Source of the DNA: CALKCV01 sp964609515
GTDB taxonomy: Bacteria; Cyanobacteriota; Cyanobacteriia; Cyanobacteriales; Microcoleaceae
Assembly: GCA_964609515.1 (NCBI GenBank)
Contig: CAZSTZ010000097.1
Span: forward strand, 1-23,295
Length of the DNA stretch: 23,295 nucleotides
Reading direction: 5' to 3'
Of the stretch, positions 7,045-13,449 are shown in pieces (within the stretch, counting starts at the first letter, position 1; each line of letters opens with the position of its first letter). Both the position numbers and the translations under genes were made by a program. The notes below the pieces were generated by a model. That model was not told where the DNA came from. It did not search any database and saw only the letters and a program-made list of their open reading frames with translations.

Positions 7045-7578
7045 TTAACTAAAAACAACAATCGCCGATGAGAGAAAACTGTCTCTTTCTTGTCTGGTAA
7101 TATAACCTTTTTCCGCTGCCATATCTGCGATTTTGATGAGAAAATCCGTTAAAGTTTCTAATACTTGTTGGCGGTCTAATTGAAATTGCTTGTAACTGCC
7201 ATTTAGGGAAAAGTTGCTGTTATTATCCGAATAGCCAAAGTATTGTAAATTGCAGTTAACGTTGTTGCCAACTGGAACTAATTCTATGGTGGCGCAACAA
7301 CTCTCAACAAATTCTAATCTTATTGTTTCCCCATTTGATAACCGGGCGATTTTTTGGGGTAAGTTATCTTCGAGAAGCATGGAGATGTCGGGGTCTAAAA
7401 AGACTTGGATTTGTTCGTCGCCTATTTGGATAAAGATGGGGCGATCGCTTTCATAACAAAAACGCCTAATTCCCATTTCAAAATGAGACAATTCTCCTAA
7501 AATATCTTCGGGAGGGTCGGCAAATTTTTCTAGTAAAGGTTCTCCTAATTTTATTTTAAATTGATGAGGGTTATTCAT
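7045..7578 (-). CDS. hypothetical protein, 177 aa
   Basis: A soluble 177-residue protein with no signal peptide or membrane segment. The N-terminal third is acidic (EPLLEKFADPPEDILGELSHFEMGIRRF). The middle is beta-rich (PIFIQIGDEQIQVFLDPDI, ETIRLEFVESCCATIELVP), and the C-terminus is helical (QQVLETLTDFLIKIADMAAEKGYITRQERDSFLSS). No catalytic motif is evident. The layout suggests a small folded single-domain protein of a kind common among unknown cyanobacterial genes. It stands alone between repeats and converges with the antitoxin-like gene. Confidence 0.7.
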   Translation of the reverse strand: MNNPHQFKIKLGEPLLEKFADPPEDILGELSHFEMGIRRFCYESDRPIFIQIGDEQIQVFLDPDISMLLEDNLPQKIARLSNGETIRLEFVESCCATIELVPVGNNVNCNLQYFGYSDNNSNFSLNGSYKQFQLDRQQVLETLTDFLIKIADMAAEKGYITRQERDSFLSSAIVVFS

Positions 7579-7598
7579 TTAATCTAGAGGAGCGATTA

Positions 7599-7631
7599 AG
7601 AAACCCGGTTTTTTCAAAAAACCGGGTTTCT
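7599..7631. repeat. AGAAACCCGG palindrome, copy 1
   Basis: Perfect inverted repeat: AGAAACCCGGTTTTTT, one central base, and its exact complement (33 bp in all). The same unit occurs at 10183-10215, 12120-12152 and 21093-21125, with variants at 8261-8293 and 9426-9459. From here to 7853 I see no gene. Confidence 0.9.
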
Positions 7632-7853
7632 GGGATACCGAGGATTTGGGAAGGGAAAATAAAGGCGCTGGTTTGGTTGCTGTTGGGGCGATCGCTACTT
7701 TTTGATTTAGGCGATCGCCACTTAGCAACAAAACTAATCGGCGCCCTGAGTTGGTCAAGCTTTTTCTGACAAAGTGGGAGAAGGAAATTAGACTAGAATA
7801 AAGAAAAGCTTAATAGCATATTCTGCTGCGTCTGCGGTTAAAATACCTTCTAT

Positions 7854-8224
7854 TTATTCTTTATTAGCATGATAATAAGCCAAAGCAGCATAAACCTGCG
7901 CTAAAGTCAAATAATCCCAATTATCCACCATTTCCTCTGGAGTAATCCCTTGTTTCCATAGAGTCGCAATGGGGAGCATCTCAATTTTGATATTGCCAAG
8001 AATTAGATGCTTTTTGTTAGTTTGTTCTCGGTGTTAGTTGAGCAATTAACAACTAACAACTGACAACTGACAAAGATAGTTAACTTTTGGGTCTTTTTAC
8101 AAATATGGGATGCTCCCGTCGCAATGCGTCCTACAGTAATTCTAGTGCCAGCAATACGAGGGCGGTTGCCACAAGTTTCCGACGATCGCTCTATTAATTT
8201 ACCAATCTCTATTACCTTTGACAT
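7854..8224 (-). pseudogene. DUF433 antitoxin gene split by a MITE
   Basis: The minus-strand ATG at 8224 (AGGA upstream) opens a DUF433 protein: its N-terminal part ends ...RPRIAGTRITVGRIA. The frame then runs into the element at 7972-8117. Beyond it the gene continues exactly in frame: TLWKQGITPEEMVDNW, then DYLTLAQVYAALAYYH and ANKE, stopping at TAA 7854-7856. Removing the element plus one 9-bp target copy restores an uninterrupted frame of about 71 residues. DUF433 proteins are antitoxins often paired with PIN-like DUF5615 toxins; no such toxin follows. After the TAA the frame continues (IEGILTADAAEYAIKLF), as DUF433 C-termini often do, so the TAA may be a second, later lesion. Without excision the gene reads through into a 73-residue nonsense product. 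Confidence 0.92.
7972..8117. mobile_element. MITE-like element, copy 2 (146 bp), inserted in DUF433 gene
   Basis: Ends are GGGAGCATCTCAATTTTG and CAAATATGGGATGCTCCC, imperfect inverted repeats. It is flanked by a perfect 9-bp direct repeat GTCGCAATG (7963-7971 and 8118-8126); with an extra terminal G counted in the element this could be an 8-bp duplication. The interior is AT-rich with several AACTAACAACTGACAACTG-type units and no transposase frame. It matches the 106-bp copy at 3488-3593 at both ends. The clean duplication and the intact reading frame on both sides suggest recent insertion. Confidence 0.92.
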
Positions 8225-8260
8225 ATAGCAATCCTAAATAAGTTGTGAAATTAGGGGTCC

Positions 8261-8293
8261 AGAAACCAGGTTTCTCAAAGAAACCTGGTTTCT
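8261..8293. repeat. AGAAACC palindrome, variant copy
   Basis: AGAAACCAGGTTTCT and AGAAACCTGGTTTCT, themselves near-palindromes and inverted to each other. This is a base-substituted variant (CCAGG for CCCGG) of the window's main palindrome, with compensating changes on both arms. Confidence 0.7.
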
Positions 8294-8355
8294 AAGATGC
8301 CACGAATCATTCCACTAATTTAAGTTATTTTAACACGCGCTCTCGATTGGGTTAA

Positions 8356-8425
8356 GGGCAAAGCATTCGGAAAGAACGCTTTCTGCTTTTTATCCAAACT
8401 TACCCTCCGAATGCTTTACCCCTAC
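8356..8425. repeat. GTAGGGGTAAAGCATTCGG palindromic element, copy 2
   Basis: Left end GGGCAAAGCATTCGG and right end CCGAATGCTTTACCCCTAC, 70 bp. It overlaps the 3' end of the Rpn gene: the TAG stop (8424-8422, minus strand) is formed by the GTAG at the element edge. Confidence 0.8.
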
Positions 8426-9312
8426 ATATCCACTTGACTCTCCAACCAATTCTGCAAATCTTCCACAGCGTTAAAACCTAAAATCTCCCCTGCTAAAACC
8501 TCTAATTGCTCCACAGATAAATCCTCTATTTGGCGCTGAATTTCTAGAGCGACTTCTCCAAACTTCTGCTGGAGTAGAAGTAAGATTATTTTAGAACCAG
8601 TCTCGGTTTTACCAAAATCAATCTCGCCTCTCCTGTCTTGAATCAACATTTCCTGCCTTTCCAACTTATTTAATTCTTCAGCAGTTAAACTAGCGCGGTT
8701 GGCAACATTTAATGCCTCTTCAATTTCTGGCACTGCCCCCAGAGACTCGGGGATTACTTCTAAATCGGGTGCCGATTTCATAAAATAAATCCACTTGTCG
8801 CTAAGGGTTTCTAACTCTGAAAGTTCTTTGTTGAATTTGGGCAACTCCAGAAAGATTAAGCTTAAAGAGTCTCGATAATTCAATGGTAGCGTTTCCTCTT
8901 TTAACCGAAATCGATTAATTATTTTGGAGCTGTCTTTAAACAACACAAAGTCGGTAATCGTTAAAGCAATAAACGGTCGTATAGTCGGATATTTTTCTCC
9001 CTTACCTAATTGATTCCCATAAGCTTTTGCCAGGTTAGAAATTACTCGCTTCTCAAAAGCTGCGGTGTGGATGACTTGCATTTCTATAATTACCGTCGAA
9101 CCGTTATCTAAAACTGCCTTTACATCCAGAAAACTATCTTTTGAAGCTTCGATAGAGCTTTGGTTGGCAGGGTCAATTATCTCTAGGGATTTAATCGTAT
9201 TTGTGTTTTGGTAAACCAGGGCGTTTAGAAAGCTAATAAGGATGTTTTTACTCTTGTCAGAACCGAAGATTTTTTTAAAAGCAAAGTCGGTTTTGGGACT
9301 GATAAATCTCAT
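8422..9312 (-). CDS. Rpn family PD-(D/E)XK nuclease (recombination-promoting/putative transposase type)
   Basis: A 296-residue Rpn/YhgA-like protein. The N-terminus MRFISPKTDFAFKKIFG is diagnostic. The nuclease core has Asp63 (FLDVKAVL) and Glu77 with Gln79 (VIIEMQV), the ExQ form of PD-(D/E)XK typical of this family. Family members are DNA endonucleases that raise RecA-independent recombination; some are annotated as PDDEXK transposases (TIGR01784). The C-terminal half is helical, with an EILGFNAVEDLQNWLESQVDM tail common in cyanobacterial copies. A strong ribosome-binding site (AGGAG, minus strand, 9325-9321) sits 8 bases from the ATG. The full length and intact motif indicate a functional gene. 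Confidence 0.9.
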   Translation of the reverse strand: MRFISPKTDFAFKKIFGSDKSKNILISFLNALVYQNTNTIKSLEIIDPANQSSIEASKDSFLDVKAVLDNGSTVIIEMQVIHTAAFEKRVISNLAKAYGNQLGKGEKYPTIRPFIALTITDFVLFKDSSKIINRFRLKEETLPLNYRDSLSLIFLELPKFNKELSELETLSDKWIYFMKSAPDLEVIPESLGAVPEIEEALNVANRASLTAEELNKLERQEMLIQDRRGEIDFGKTETGSKIILLLLQQKFGEVALEIQRQIEDLSVEQLEVLAGEILGFNAVEDLQNWLESQVDM

Positions 9313-9425
9313 GGTTAATTCTCCTTTTTTTCCTTAATAATAACTCTACGGGAGGCGATCGCTCCCTCAACCCCCAATAGTTCTCCAGAAAACCTACTTT
9401 TCTACTAAAGGCTAACTCGCCCGCC

Positions 9426-9459
9426 AGAAACCGGGTAATTTCGGCAAAACCCGGTTTCT
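9426..9459. repeat. AGAAACCGGG palindrome, variant copy
   Basis: AGAAACCGGGTAATTT against AAAACCCGGTTTCT, with CGGC between. A half copy (AAAAACCCGGTTTCT) follows at 9491-9505. Region 9313-9662 has no gene; it holds these palindromes and the 54-bp tandem array. Confidence 0.7.
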
Positions 9460-9505
9460 TAAATCTTCATGCTGGCGAAGGTATTGTTAGAAAAACCCGG
9501 TTTCT

Positions 9506-9650
9506 GTTGGGTTCCGTTTCGCCCCACCCAACCTACAAACTCAGTTAAACTTTAGGGATGTTGGGTTTCGGTTCGCTCCACCCAACCTACAAACTCGGTT
9601 AAACTTTAGGGATGTTGGGTTACGTTGCACTCCACCCAACCTACAAACTC
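9506..9650. repeat. 54-bp tandem repeat, 2.7 copies
   Basis: Units start at 9506, 9560 and 9614 (period 54). Each holds GTTGGGTT...CCACCCAACCTACAAACTC, a member of the GTTGGGT palindrome family, plus TTAAACTTTAGGGAT. The array ends directly before the AGGAGG of the next gene and contains a false upstream ATG (9612) in frame with it. Confidence 0.9.
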
Positions 9651-9662
9651 AGGAGGTTGCCC

Positions 9663-10151
9663 GTGTATAGCATGAACGAAGGTAAAGGCGTCGCCAGACA
9701 GGCAGCAAGAGATATCGAATCCTGGTTGTTGAGTCTTCCCCGAACTATAAGCGTCGTCAACGTCGAAGATGACCCCGAATATCAGAAAGTCGATGTGGAT
9801 TTACTCTTGACTACTAACAAAGGTTCCTATAAGCTGGAAATCAAGGGCGATCGCTACCATAAAACCGGCAACTTTTTCCTCGAAACTCACAGCAACCAAG
9901 AACGAGGAACCCCCGGTTGCTTCCTCTACACCGCAGCCGACTGGGTATTATATTATTTTGTTACTCCCCGCACTCTCTATTTACTACCGATGCCTGCAAC
10001 TCGGGAGTGGTTCGCTGCCAATATCGATAGATTTCGGGAAAGGTCAACTACCACTAAAACCGACCGAGGTTTTTATACCACCGTCGGACGTTTAGTTCCT
10101 ATAAATGTCGTGCGCGATGAGGTGGAGGGAGTGCGGAAGTTGAGTCTTTAG
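9663..10151 (+). CDS. PD-(D/E)XK-like hypothetical nuclease, 162 aa
   Basis: The start chosen is GTG 9663, six bases after a perfect AGGAGG (9651-9656). An in-frame ATG at 9612 lies in the tandem repeat and would add 17 repeat-encoded residues, so it is rejected. The protein begins VYSMNEGKGVARQAARDIES. It has a restriction-endonuclease-like core: Asp44/Asp46 in QKVDVDLLLTT and Glu59-Ile-Lys61 in YKLEIKGD. A Cys/Tyr-rich strand (PGCFLYTAADWVLYYF) follows, then a TREWFAANIDRFRERSTTT region. Similar proteins seem to be present in many cyanobacteria, but no function is known to me. It may act on DNA with a helicase partner; nothing adjacent proves this. Confidence 0.82.
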   Translation: MYSMNEGKGVARQAARDIESWLLSLPRTISVVNVEDDPEYQKVDVDLLLTTNKGSYKLEIKGDRYHKTGNFFLETHSNQERGTPGCFLYTAADWVLYYFVTPRTLYLLPMPATREWFAANIDRFRERSTTTKTDRGFYTTVGRLVPINVVRDEVEGVRKLSL

Positions 10152-10160
10152 TATCTGGTG

Positions 10161-10215
10161 AAACCCGGTTTTTTGGAATCTCAGAAACCCGGTTTTTTGA
10201 AAAAACCGGGTTTCT
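10161..10215. repeat. AGAAACCCGG palindrome plus half copy
   Basis: A half unit (AAACCCGGTTTTTT, 10161-10174) is followed by a full 33-bp palindrome (10183-10215), and a further degraded arm (AAAAAACCGGCTTTCT) lies at 10230-10245. The array sits just after the stop of the upstream gene and just before a promoter-like sequence. Confidence 0.85.
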
Positions 10216-10244
10216 AGAAGGTATTGTTGAAAAAACCGGCTTTC

Positions 10245-10273
10245 TTGCTTGTCAAAAATAAAACTGTTATAAT
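10245..10273 (+). promoter_or_regulatory. sigma70-type promoter of a putative small RNA
   Basis: TTGCTT (10245-10250), a spacer of exactly 17 bp, and a perfect TATAAT (10268-10273). Expected start of transcription is near 10280. No coding frame follows; a highly structured stretch ending in a terminator does. Confidence 0.6.
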
Positions 10274-10279
10274 AAAATA

Positions 10280-10415
10280 GAATTGGTCGTGAATAAATCT
10301 AGTCATTTACGCACGGTTGTCTAAAAGGCCCTTCCCTTTGGTCGGGGGAGTTGTCAATTAGACGTTCCGCCGCTGCGTAGGAAACCCGCCAGAAGCAATC
10401 TGGCGGGTTTTATTT
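10280..10415 (+). ncRNA. putative structured small RNA, about 135 nt
   Basis: Between promoter-like boxes and a strong intrinsic terminator lies a long nested hairpin: TACGCA (10308-10313) with TGCGTA (10374-10379), CGG (10314-10316) with CCG (10370-10372), GTCTAA (10319-10324) with TTAGAC (10358-10363), and CTTCCC (10331-10336) with GGGGAG (10345-10350). The reading frames in it are short and lack start signals. It does not resemble 6S, SRP, tmRNA, RNase P or a riboswitch I can name. It sits between two genes for PD-(D/E)XK proteins. It could alternatively be the long 3' UTR of the upstream gene or the leader of the downstream one, but the terminator argues against the leader. Confidence 0.6.
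10382..10415 (+). terminator. intrinsic terminator of the putative small RNA
   Basis: Stem AAACCCGCCAGA / TCTGGCGGGTTT (12 bp, loop AGCAA) followed by TATTTT. It is the best terminator in the window. It would also end any read-through from the upstream PD-(D/E)XK gene. Confidence 0.85.
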
Positions 10416-10488
10416 TGCGAGGCTAAAATCCCCTGGGACTAATATAATAGATGAATTAATACTCTTTCTTTCCCCATAGTTAAAACTC

Positions 10489-11085
10489 ATGCCTTACAGC
10501 AAATTTACCATAGAAGAGTTGGAAAAAACCTTTAATCTAACTATCGCGGAGACAGCGGGAAAATTTAATGACTTGCCGGAAATTCTACCAAGTCAGTCTT
10601 TGCAAGAAACATTACAATATTACATACCTTTAGCCGTTGCTATTGGTACAGAAAAAGTACGTTCCGAGTTAATTGTTGCGCCTATTTTATTTGCAATCAA
10701 AAAACAGTTAAACAATCAAATTAGCGTGTTTTCCGGTACTGAATTTAACGTCAACGTCGAACTAGGATTGAGCGGTTTTTGCGACTTTATTATTAGTCGT
10801 TCCACTCTGCAACTGTTAGTCAAAGCGCCAGTTGTTGCTTTAGTCGAGGCGAAAAACGATAATATCAAATCAGGTTTAGCTCAATGCATGGCAGAAATGG
10901 TGGCAGCACAAATTTTTAATCAAAGGGAAGGTAACGATATCCCTAAAATTTATGGGGTTGTAACTAATGGAACTGCTTGGCAATTTTTAGAGCTGGAATC
11001 TCAAAACGTGACGGTAGATTTAGAAGAATATTCCATCAAGAATTTACCCAAAATCTTAGGAATTTTAACCAGTTTTGTTAGCTAG
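10489..11085 (+). CDS. PD-(D/E)XK-type hypothetical protein, 198 aa
   Basis: A 198-residue protein with a complete nuclease-like signature: Glu60 in a helix (EKVRSELIV), Asp99 (SGFCDFIIS), Glu120-Ala-Lys122 (VALVEAKND) and Gln132 (GLAQCMAEMVAA). This E...D...ExK...Q order is that of restriction-enzyme-like folds, as in the N-terminal nuclease of type I R subunits. After it comes a strand (IYGVVTNGTAWQFLEL) typical of the same fold. No helicase or methylase domain is attached. A TATAAT (10443-10448) lies 40 bases before the ATG and just after the small-RNA terminator, giving it a likely promoter of its own. Many cyanobacterial genomes hold stand-alone proteins of this kind; the substrate is unknown. 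Confidence 0.82.
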   Translation: MPYSKFTIEELEKTFNLTIAETAGKFNDLPEILPSQSLQETLQYYIPLAVAIGTEKVRSELIVAPILFAIKKQLNNQISVFSGTEFNVNVELGLSGFCDFIISRSTLQLLVKAPVVALVEAKNDNIKSGLAQCMAEMVAAQIFNQREGNDIPKIYGVVTNGTAWQFLELESQNVTVDLEEYSIKNLPKILGILTSFVS

Positions 11086-11094
11086 CAGTTAATT

Positions 11095-11136
11095 GAGGCA
11101 AGAGGCAAGAGGCAAGAGGCAATAGGCAAGAGGCAA
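11095..11136. repeat. heptamer tandem repeat (GAGGCAA x6)
   Basis: Six consecutive units of GAGGCAA (the fifth is TAGGCAA). The same unit in reverse complement appears at 1708-1728. It begins 10 bases after the stop of the upstream gene. Confidence 0.9.
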
Positions 11137-11172
11137 CAACAAACGAGGGTTAACAGAATTTTAATTAGCTAT

Positions 11173-11331
11173 TTGTCAAAAATCAATAGCTTTGGGAACG
11201 CGCCCAAAACAAATTTGCGCGGCCATCCCTACGCTTTTTATCAAAAAATTGGTTTTGTTATAGTGGGAGTTATGCCCGATGCCAACGGTCTAGGAAAACC
11301 AGATATTTATATGGCCAAACGGATTTATTAA
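11173..11331 (+). pseudogene. 3' remnant of a GNAT N-acetyltransferase gene
   Basis: A frame ending at TAA 11329-11331 encodes LRGHPYAFYQKIGFVIVG, then VMPDANGLGKPDIYMAKRI and Y. This is the unmistakable C-terminal part of GNAT acetyltransferases related to aminoglycoside 6'-N-acetyltransferases (HPYEFYQKxGF...PDANGxGKPDIxMAKR). Only about 45-53 codons remain. Upstream similarity fades near 11173-11185, and the acetyl-CoA-binding motif and the N-terminal half are missing; a heptamer repeat lies where they should be. No start codon with a ribosome site is seen. The decayed gene is probably not functional, although its reading frame is still clean at the 3' end. Confidence 0.85.
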
Positions 11332-11372
11332 AATTTTGTTTGAGTTAAACTCGTACAAAAAAAGCCTTTTGC

Positions 11373-11624
11373 CTAATAACTTCCTAAAAGATATTGTTCC
11401 ACATCTTTCCACGATTCCTCGCTGTAATGCGGTTTGAGAAAATCTATAATATTAGTGTCAATTAATCCCTCGTCATCCGCAGTATGACCTTGATGAGAAA
11501 GGGCATGAGTCAAATGGCGGGCGCTGTCGATTAATCCCGCTAGAAAATGATGTTCTTGAACCCATTCCACCGGATCTGGTGCTTTCATATAACTTTTTTG
11601 GGAGATGCTATTTGGAGTTTTCAT
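11373..11624 (-). CDS. small hypothetical protein, 83 aa
   Basis: An 83-residue acidic, His-rich protein (EWVQEHHFLAGLIDSARHLTHALSHQGHTADDEG) with no signal peptide. The histidines (HH, H-x3-H, HQGH) might bind metal, but the spacing matches no motif I know. The C-terminus DFLKPHYSEESWKDVEQYLLG is helical. No ribosome-binding site is obvious before ATG 11624. The composition and lack of low-complexity sequence support a real gene. It converges with the GNAT remnant. Confidence 0.6.
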   Translation of the reverse strand: MKTPNSISQKSYMKAPDPVEWVQEHHFLAGLIDSARHLTHALSHQGHTADDEGLIDTNIIDFLKPHYSEESWKDVEQYLLGSY

Positions 11625-12095
11625 ATCTAATATTAGGTAAAAACCCTGAATTTACAACAAATCTTTCCTAACTGTTCGGTGAAATTACGCAGTTTGAAAC
11701 CTTGATTCAAAACAATAATTTATAGGCGATTTGGCCTCAGTAAAAATAACGCAATATTCCAAACAATTTTAAGGGGTTTCACCCTCTATCCACCCATTAA
11801 CAGCATTAGGAAACAGAGCAGTTCTGTAAACGAAGTCTCTATTATTATAGTCTCTTCTCCAAAGAATTTTTGCCGTGACTATTGTCAGATAAACCTCGTG
11901 ACAAAATCTGCTTTTTTTAGTGATTTAGATCGACTTTCATAGAATAGATCTTCCTTCTATCCTTTAAAAGCTTTCTTAATTATTTTTTAATATTTGACTG
12001 GAACCGTTATCCAGTCTGCGAAACCGCAATCCGTAGAACGGGTGTCCCTCCTATCAAACCCCCAACCCCTTCTAGGGATGTCCCGCCCGGGCCTC
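11625..12095. other. intergenic stretch without recognised genes
   Basis: AT-rich 470 bp with stops in all frames. The only structure noted is a 7-bp inverted repeat GACTGGA / TCCAGTC (11996-12016) next to a T-rich run, which could be a weak terminator for leftward transcription. No tRNA and no gene remnant could be recognised. Confidence 0.6.
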
Positions 12096-12152
12096 AGAAA
12101 CCCGGTTTTTCCAGGCCTCAGAAACCCGGTTTTTTAGAAAAACCGGGTTTCT
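12096..12152. repeat. AGAAACCCGG palindrome plus half copy
   Basis: Half unit AGAAACCCGGTTTTT (12096-12110), then a full palindrome (12120-12152, centre TAGA). Both are preceded by GGCCTC. A GC hairpin GGGCCCT / AGGGCCC (12162-12190) follows before the glycosyltransferase start. Confidence 0.85.
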
Positions 12153-12238
12153 TAACCTGCTGGGCCCTCCCCCTCCCCGTCAAAGGGCCCTTTATATTAA
12201 ATTGGAAAAAAGAAAAAAAGCAACCAAGCAACCTGTCC

Positions 12239-13092
12239 GTGGACAAAATTTTTATACAAATCGTCGCTTATAGAGATAAAGAACTGGTGCCGACAGTGAA
12301 AGAGGCCATTAGCCGAGCAACCCATCCCGATCGCCTCACCTTCGGCATCTGCTGGCAATACGCCTCCCAGGAAGAACTGGACTACATCGAACAACTCAGG
12401 CCATTTAGCAACTGTCGGATCGTAGCTATTACCGCCAGTCAGGCCCGAGGCGTCGGTTGGGCCCGGGCCCTAGTCCAGAAACTCTGGCAGCAAGAACGCT
12501 ACACCCTGCAAACAGACGCCCACATGAGGTTTGCCGACGGGTGGGATGCGGACATTATCGATATGCTGGCGATGTGTCCCAGCGCCAAACCAATTTTAAG
12601 CGCCTATCCCCCCGCCTACGAACCGCCGAGAAACCTCATCGACGACACCCCCACCCGCTTAGTACCAAAAGACTTTTCCAACTCTGGCATCTTAAGTCTG
12701 AAGGCGGGGGGCAATTTGAGGAAATGTACCGCGCCTCAACCGGGGATGTTTGTAGCGGCGGGATACATCTTTGCCGAGGCGAAGTTAATTCAAGAAGTGC
12801 CCTACGATCCGCAGATTTATTTTGGTGGCGAAGAGGTGTTGTTGGCGACGAGGGCGTGGACGAGGGGTTGGGATATTTATCATCCCCACCGGGCCATAAT
12901 CTGGCATTTTTACAACAGCGGCGGACAACGACCGGTCCACTGGGCGGATCGGCAAGATTGGTGGGTTTTTAATCGCATTTCGGAAAAGAGATTTCGGCAG
13001 ATTTTGGGTATGGAAACTCCAGAAGAAAATTTTGGGATTTATGGTTTGGGAAATGTTAGAAGTTTGGCGGAATATGAGGATTTGGCGGGGGT
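12239..13092 (+). CDS. GlcNAc-type glycosyltransferase, 3' end lost in assembly gap
   Basis: A GTG start (12239) opens a protein of the GlcNAc family (Pfam PF11397; relatives of the Skp1 N-acetylglucosaminyltransferase). 284 residues are visible before the gap. Features: FIQIVAYRDKELVPTV (5-20), FGICWQYAS (35-43), a DxH metal site in QTDAHMRFADGWD (91-103; Asp93, His95), an FVAAGYIFAEAKLI segment, and GGEEVLLATRAWTRGWDIY with HPHRAIIWHFYN, the family's catalytic end. The enzyme likely moves a GlcNAc-like sugar from UDP-sugar in the cytoplasm. No ribosome site is seen before the GTG. Only a C-terminal tail is likely missing. Frame continuation after the Ns is not trustworthy, because that stretch is the antisense of another small gene. 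Confidence 0.85.
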
Positions 13093-13192
13093 NNNNNNNN
13101 NNNNNNNNNNNNNNNNNNNNNNNNNNNNNNNNNNNNNNNNNNNNNNNNNNNNNNNNNNNNNNNNNNNNNNNNNNNNNNNNNNNNNNNNNNNN
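13093..13192. other. assembly gap of 100 N
   Basis: Exactly 100 undetermined bases, the conventional length for a scaffold gap of unknown size. The true distance, and even the adjacency of the two sides, is therefore uncertain. The gap cuts the glycosyltransferase gene. Confidence 0.98.
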
Positions 13193-13203
13193 AAACCCAT
13201 TTT

Positions 13204-13431
13204 TCATCCTCGAAGAACTTCCAGTCGTTTTTCCAAAGAAAGCCTCATTTTATAAAAAGAACTCCACTCGACAAAATCGATATCGTCGCCGAGTTCTCCA
13301 TTTTTAAAACGTCGATAAAAGTCTTCCGAACCCATTTGATATTAAGTCTCAAATTGCTTTAATTCTGCTTCTAAGTCTGCCGCTTGCCTTTTAAGGTTTT
13401 TTAAGAGGTTAATTCTTCGATTGTTTATCAT
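13204..13431 (-). pseudogene. 75-codon small gene with in-frame stop
   Basis: The minus strand reads MINNRRINLLKNLKRQAADL, EAELKQFET, then TAA (13344-13342), then in the same frame YQMGSEDFYRRFKNGELGDD, IDFVEWSSFYKMRLSLEKRL, EVLRG and stop at 13206-13204. The second half is a conserved-looking motif (M-S-S/E-E-F-Y-R-R-F-x-x-G-E-L-G-D-D-x-D-F-x-E-W) found in small cyanobacterial proteins, normally preceded by a coiled-coil helix just like the first half. A single base change (AAA to TAA, Lys30) explains the break. The internal ATG (13335) could still make the 43-residue second half. Such proteins often occur in toxin-antitoxin-like pairs; no partner is visible, possibly because of the adjoining gap. 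Confidence 0.8.
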
Positions 13432-13449
13432 CGCTTAAATTGTCTTAAT

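Noticed and set aside
8003..8224. Stand-alone 73-residue protein
   Set aside because: Its second half is translated from the inserted element; the real gene continues beyond the element.
9506..9650. CRISPR array
   Set aside because: Units are directly contiguous 54-bp repeats with no unique spacers, and there are no cas genes.
10280..10415. Guide RNA of an IscB/TnpB (HEARO-type) nuclease
   Set aside because: No HNH or RuvC nuclease gene adjoins it; both neighbours have PD-(D/E)XK folds. It remains possible only as a solitary RNA.
12239..13255. Continuous 338-residue glycosyltransferase frame across the N run
   Set aside because: It depends on 100 placeholder bases; the part after the gap is antisense to a better-supported small gene on the minus strand.
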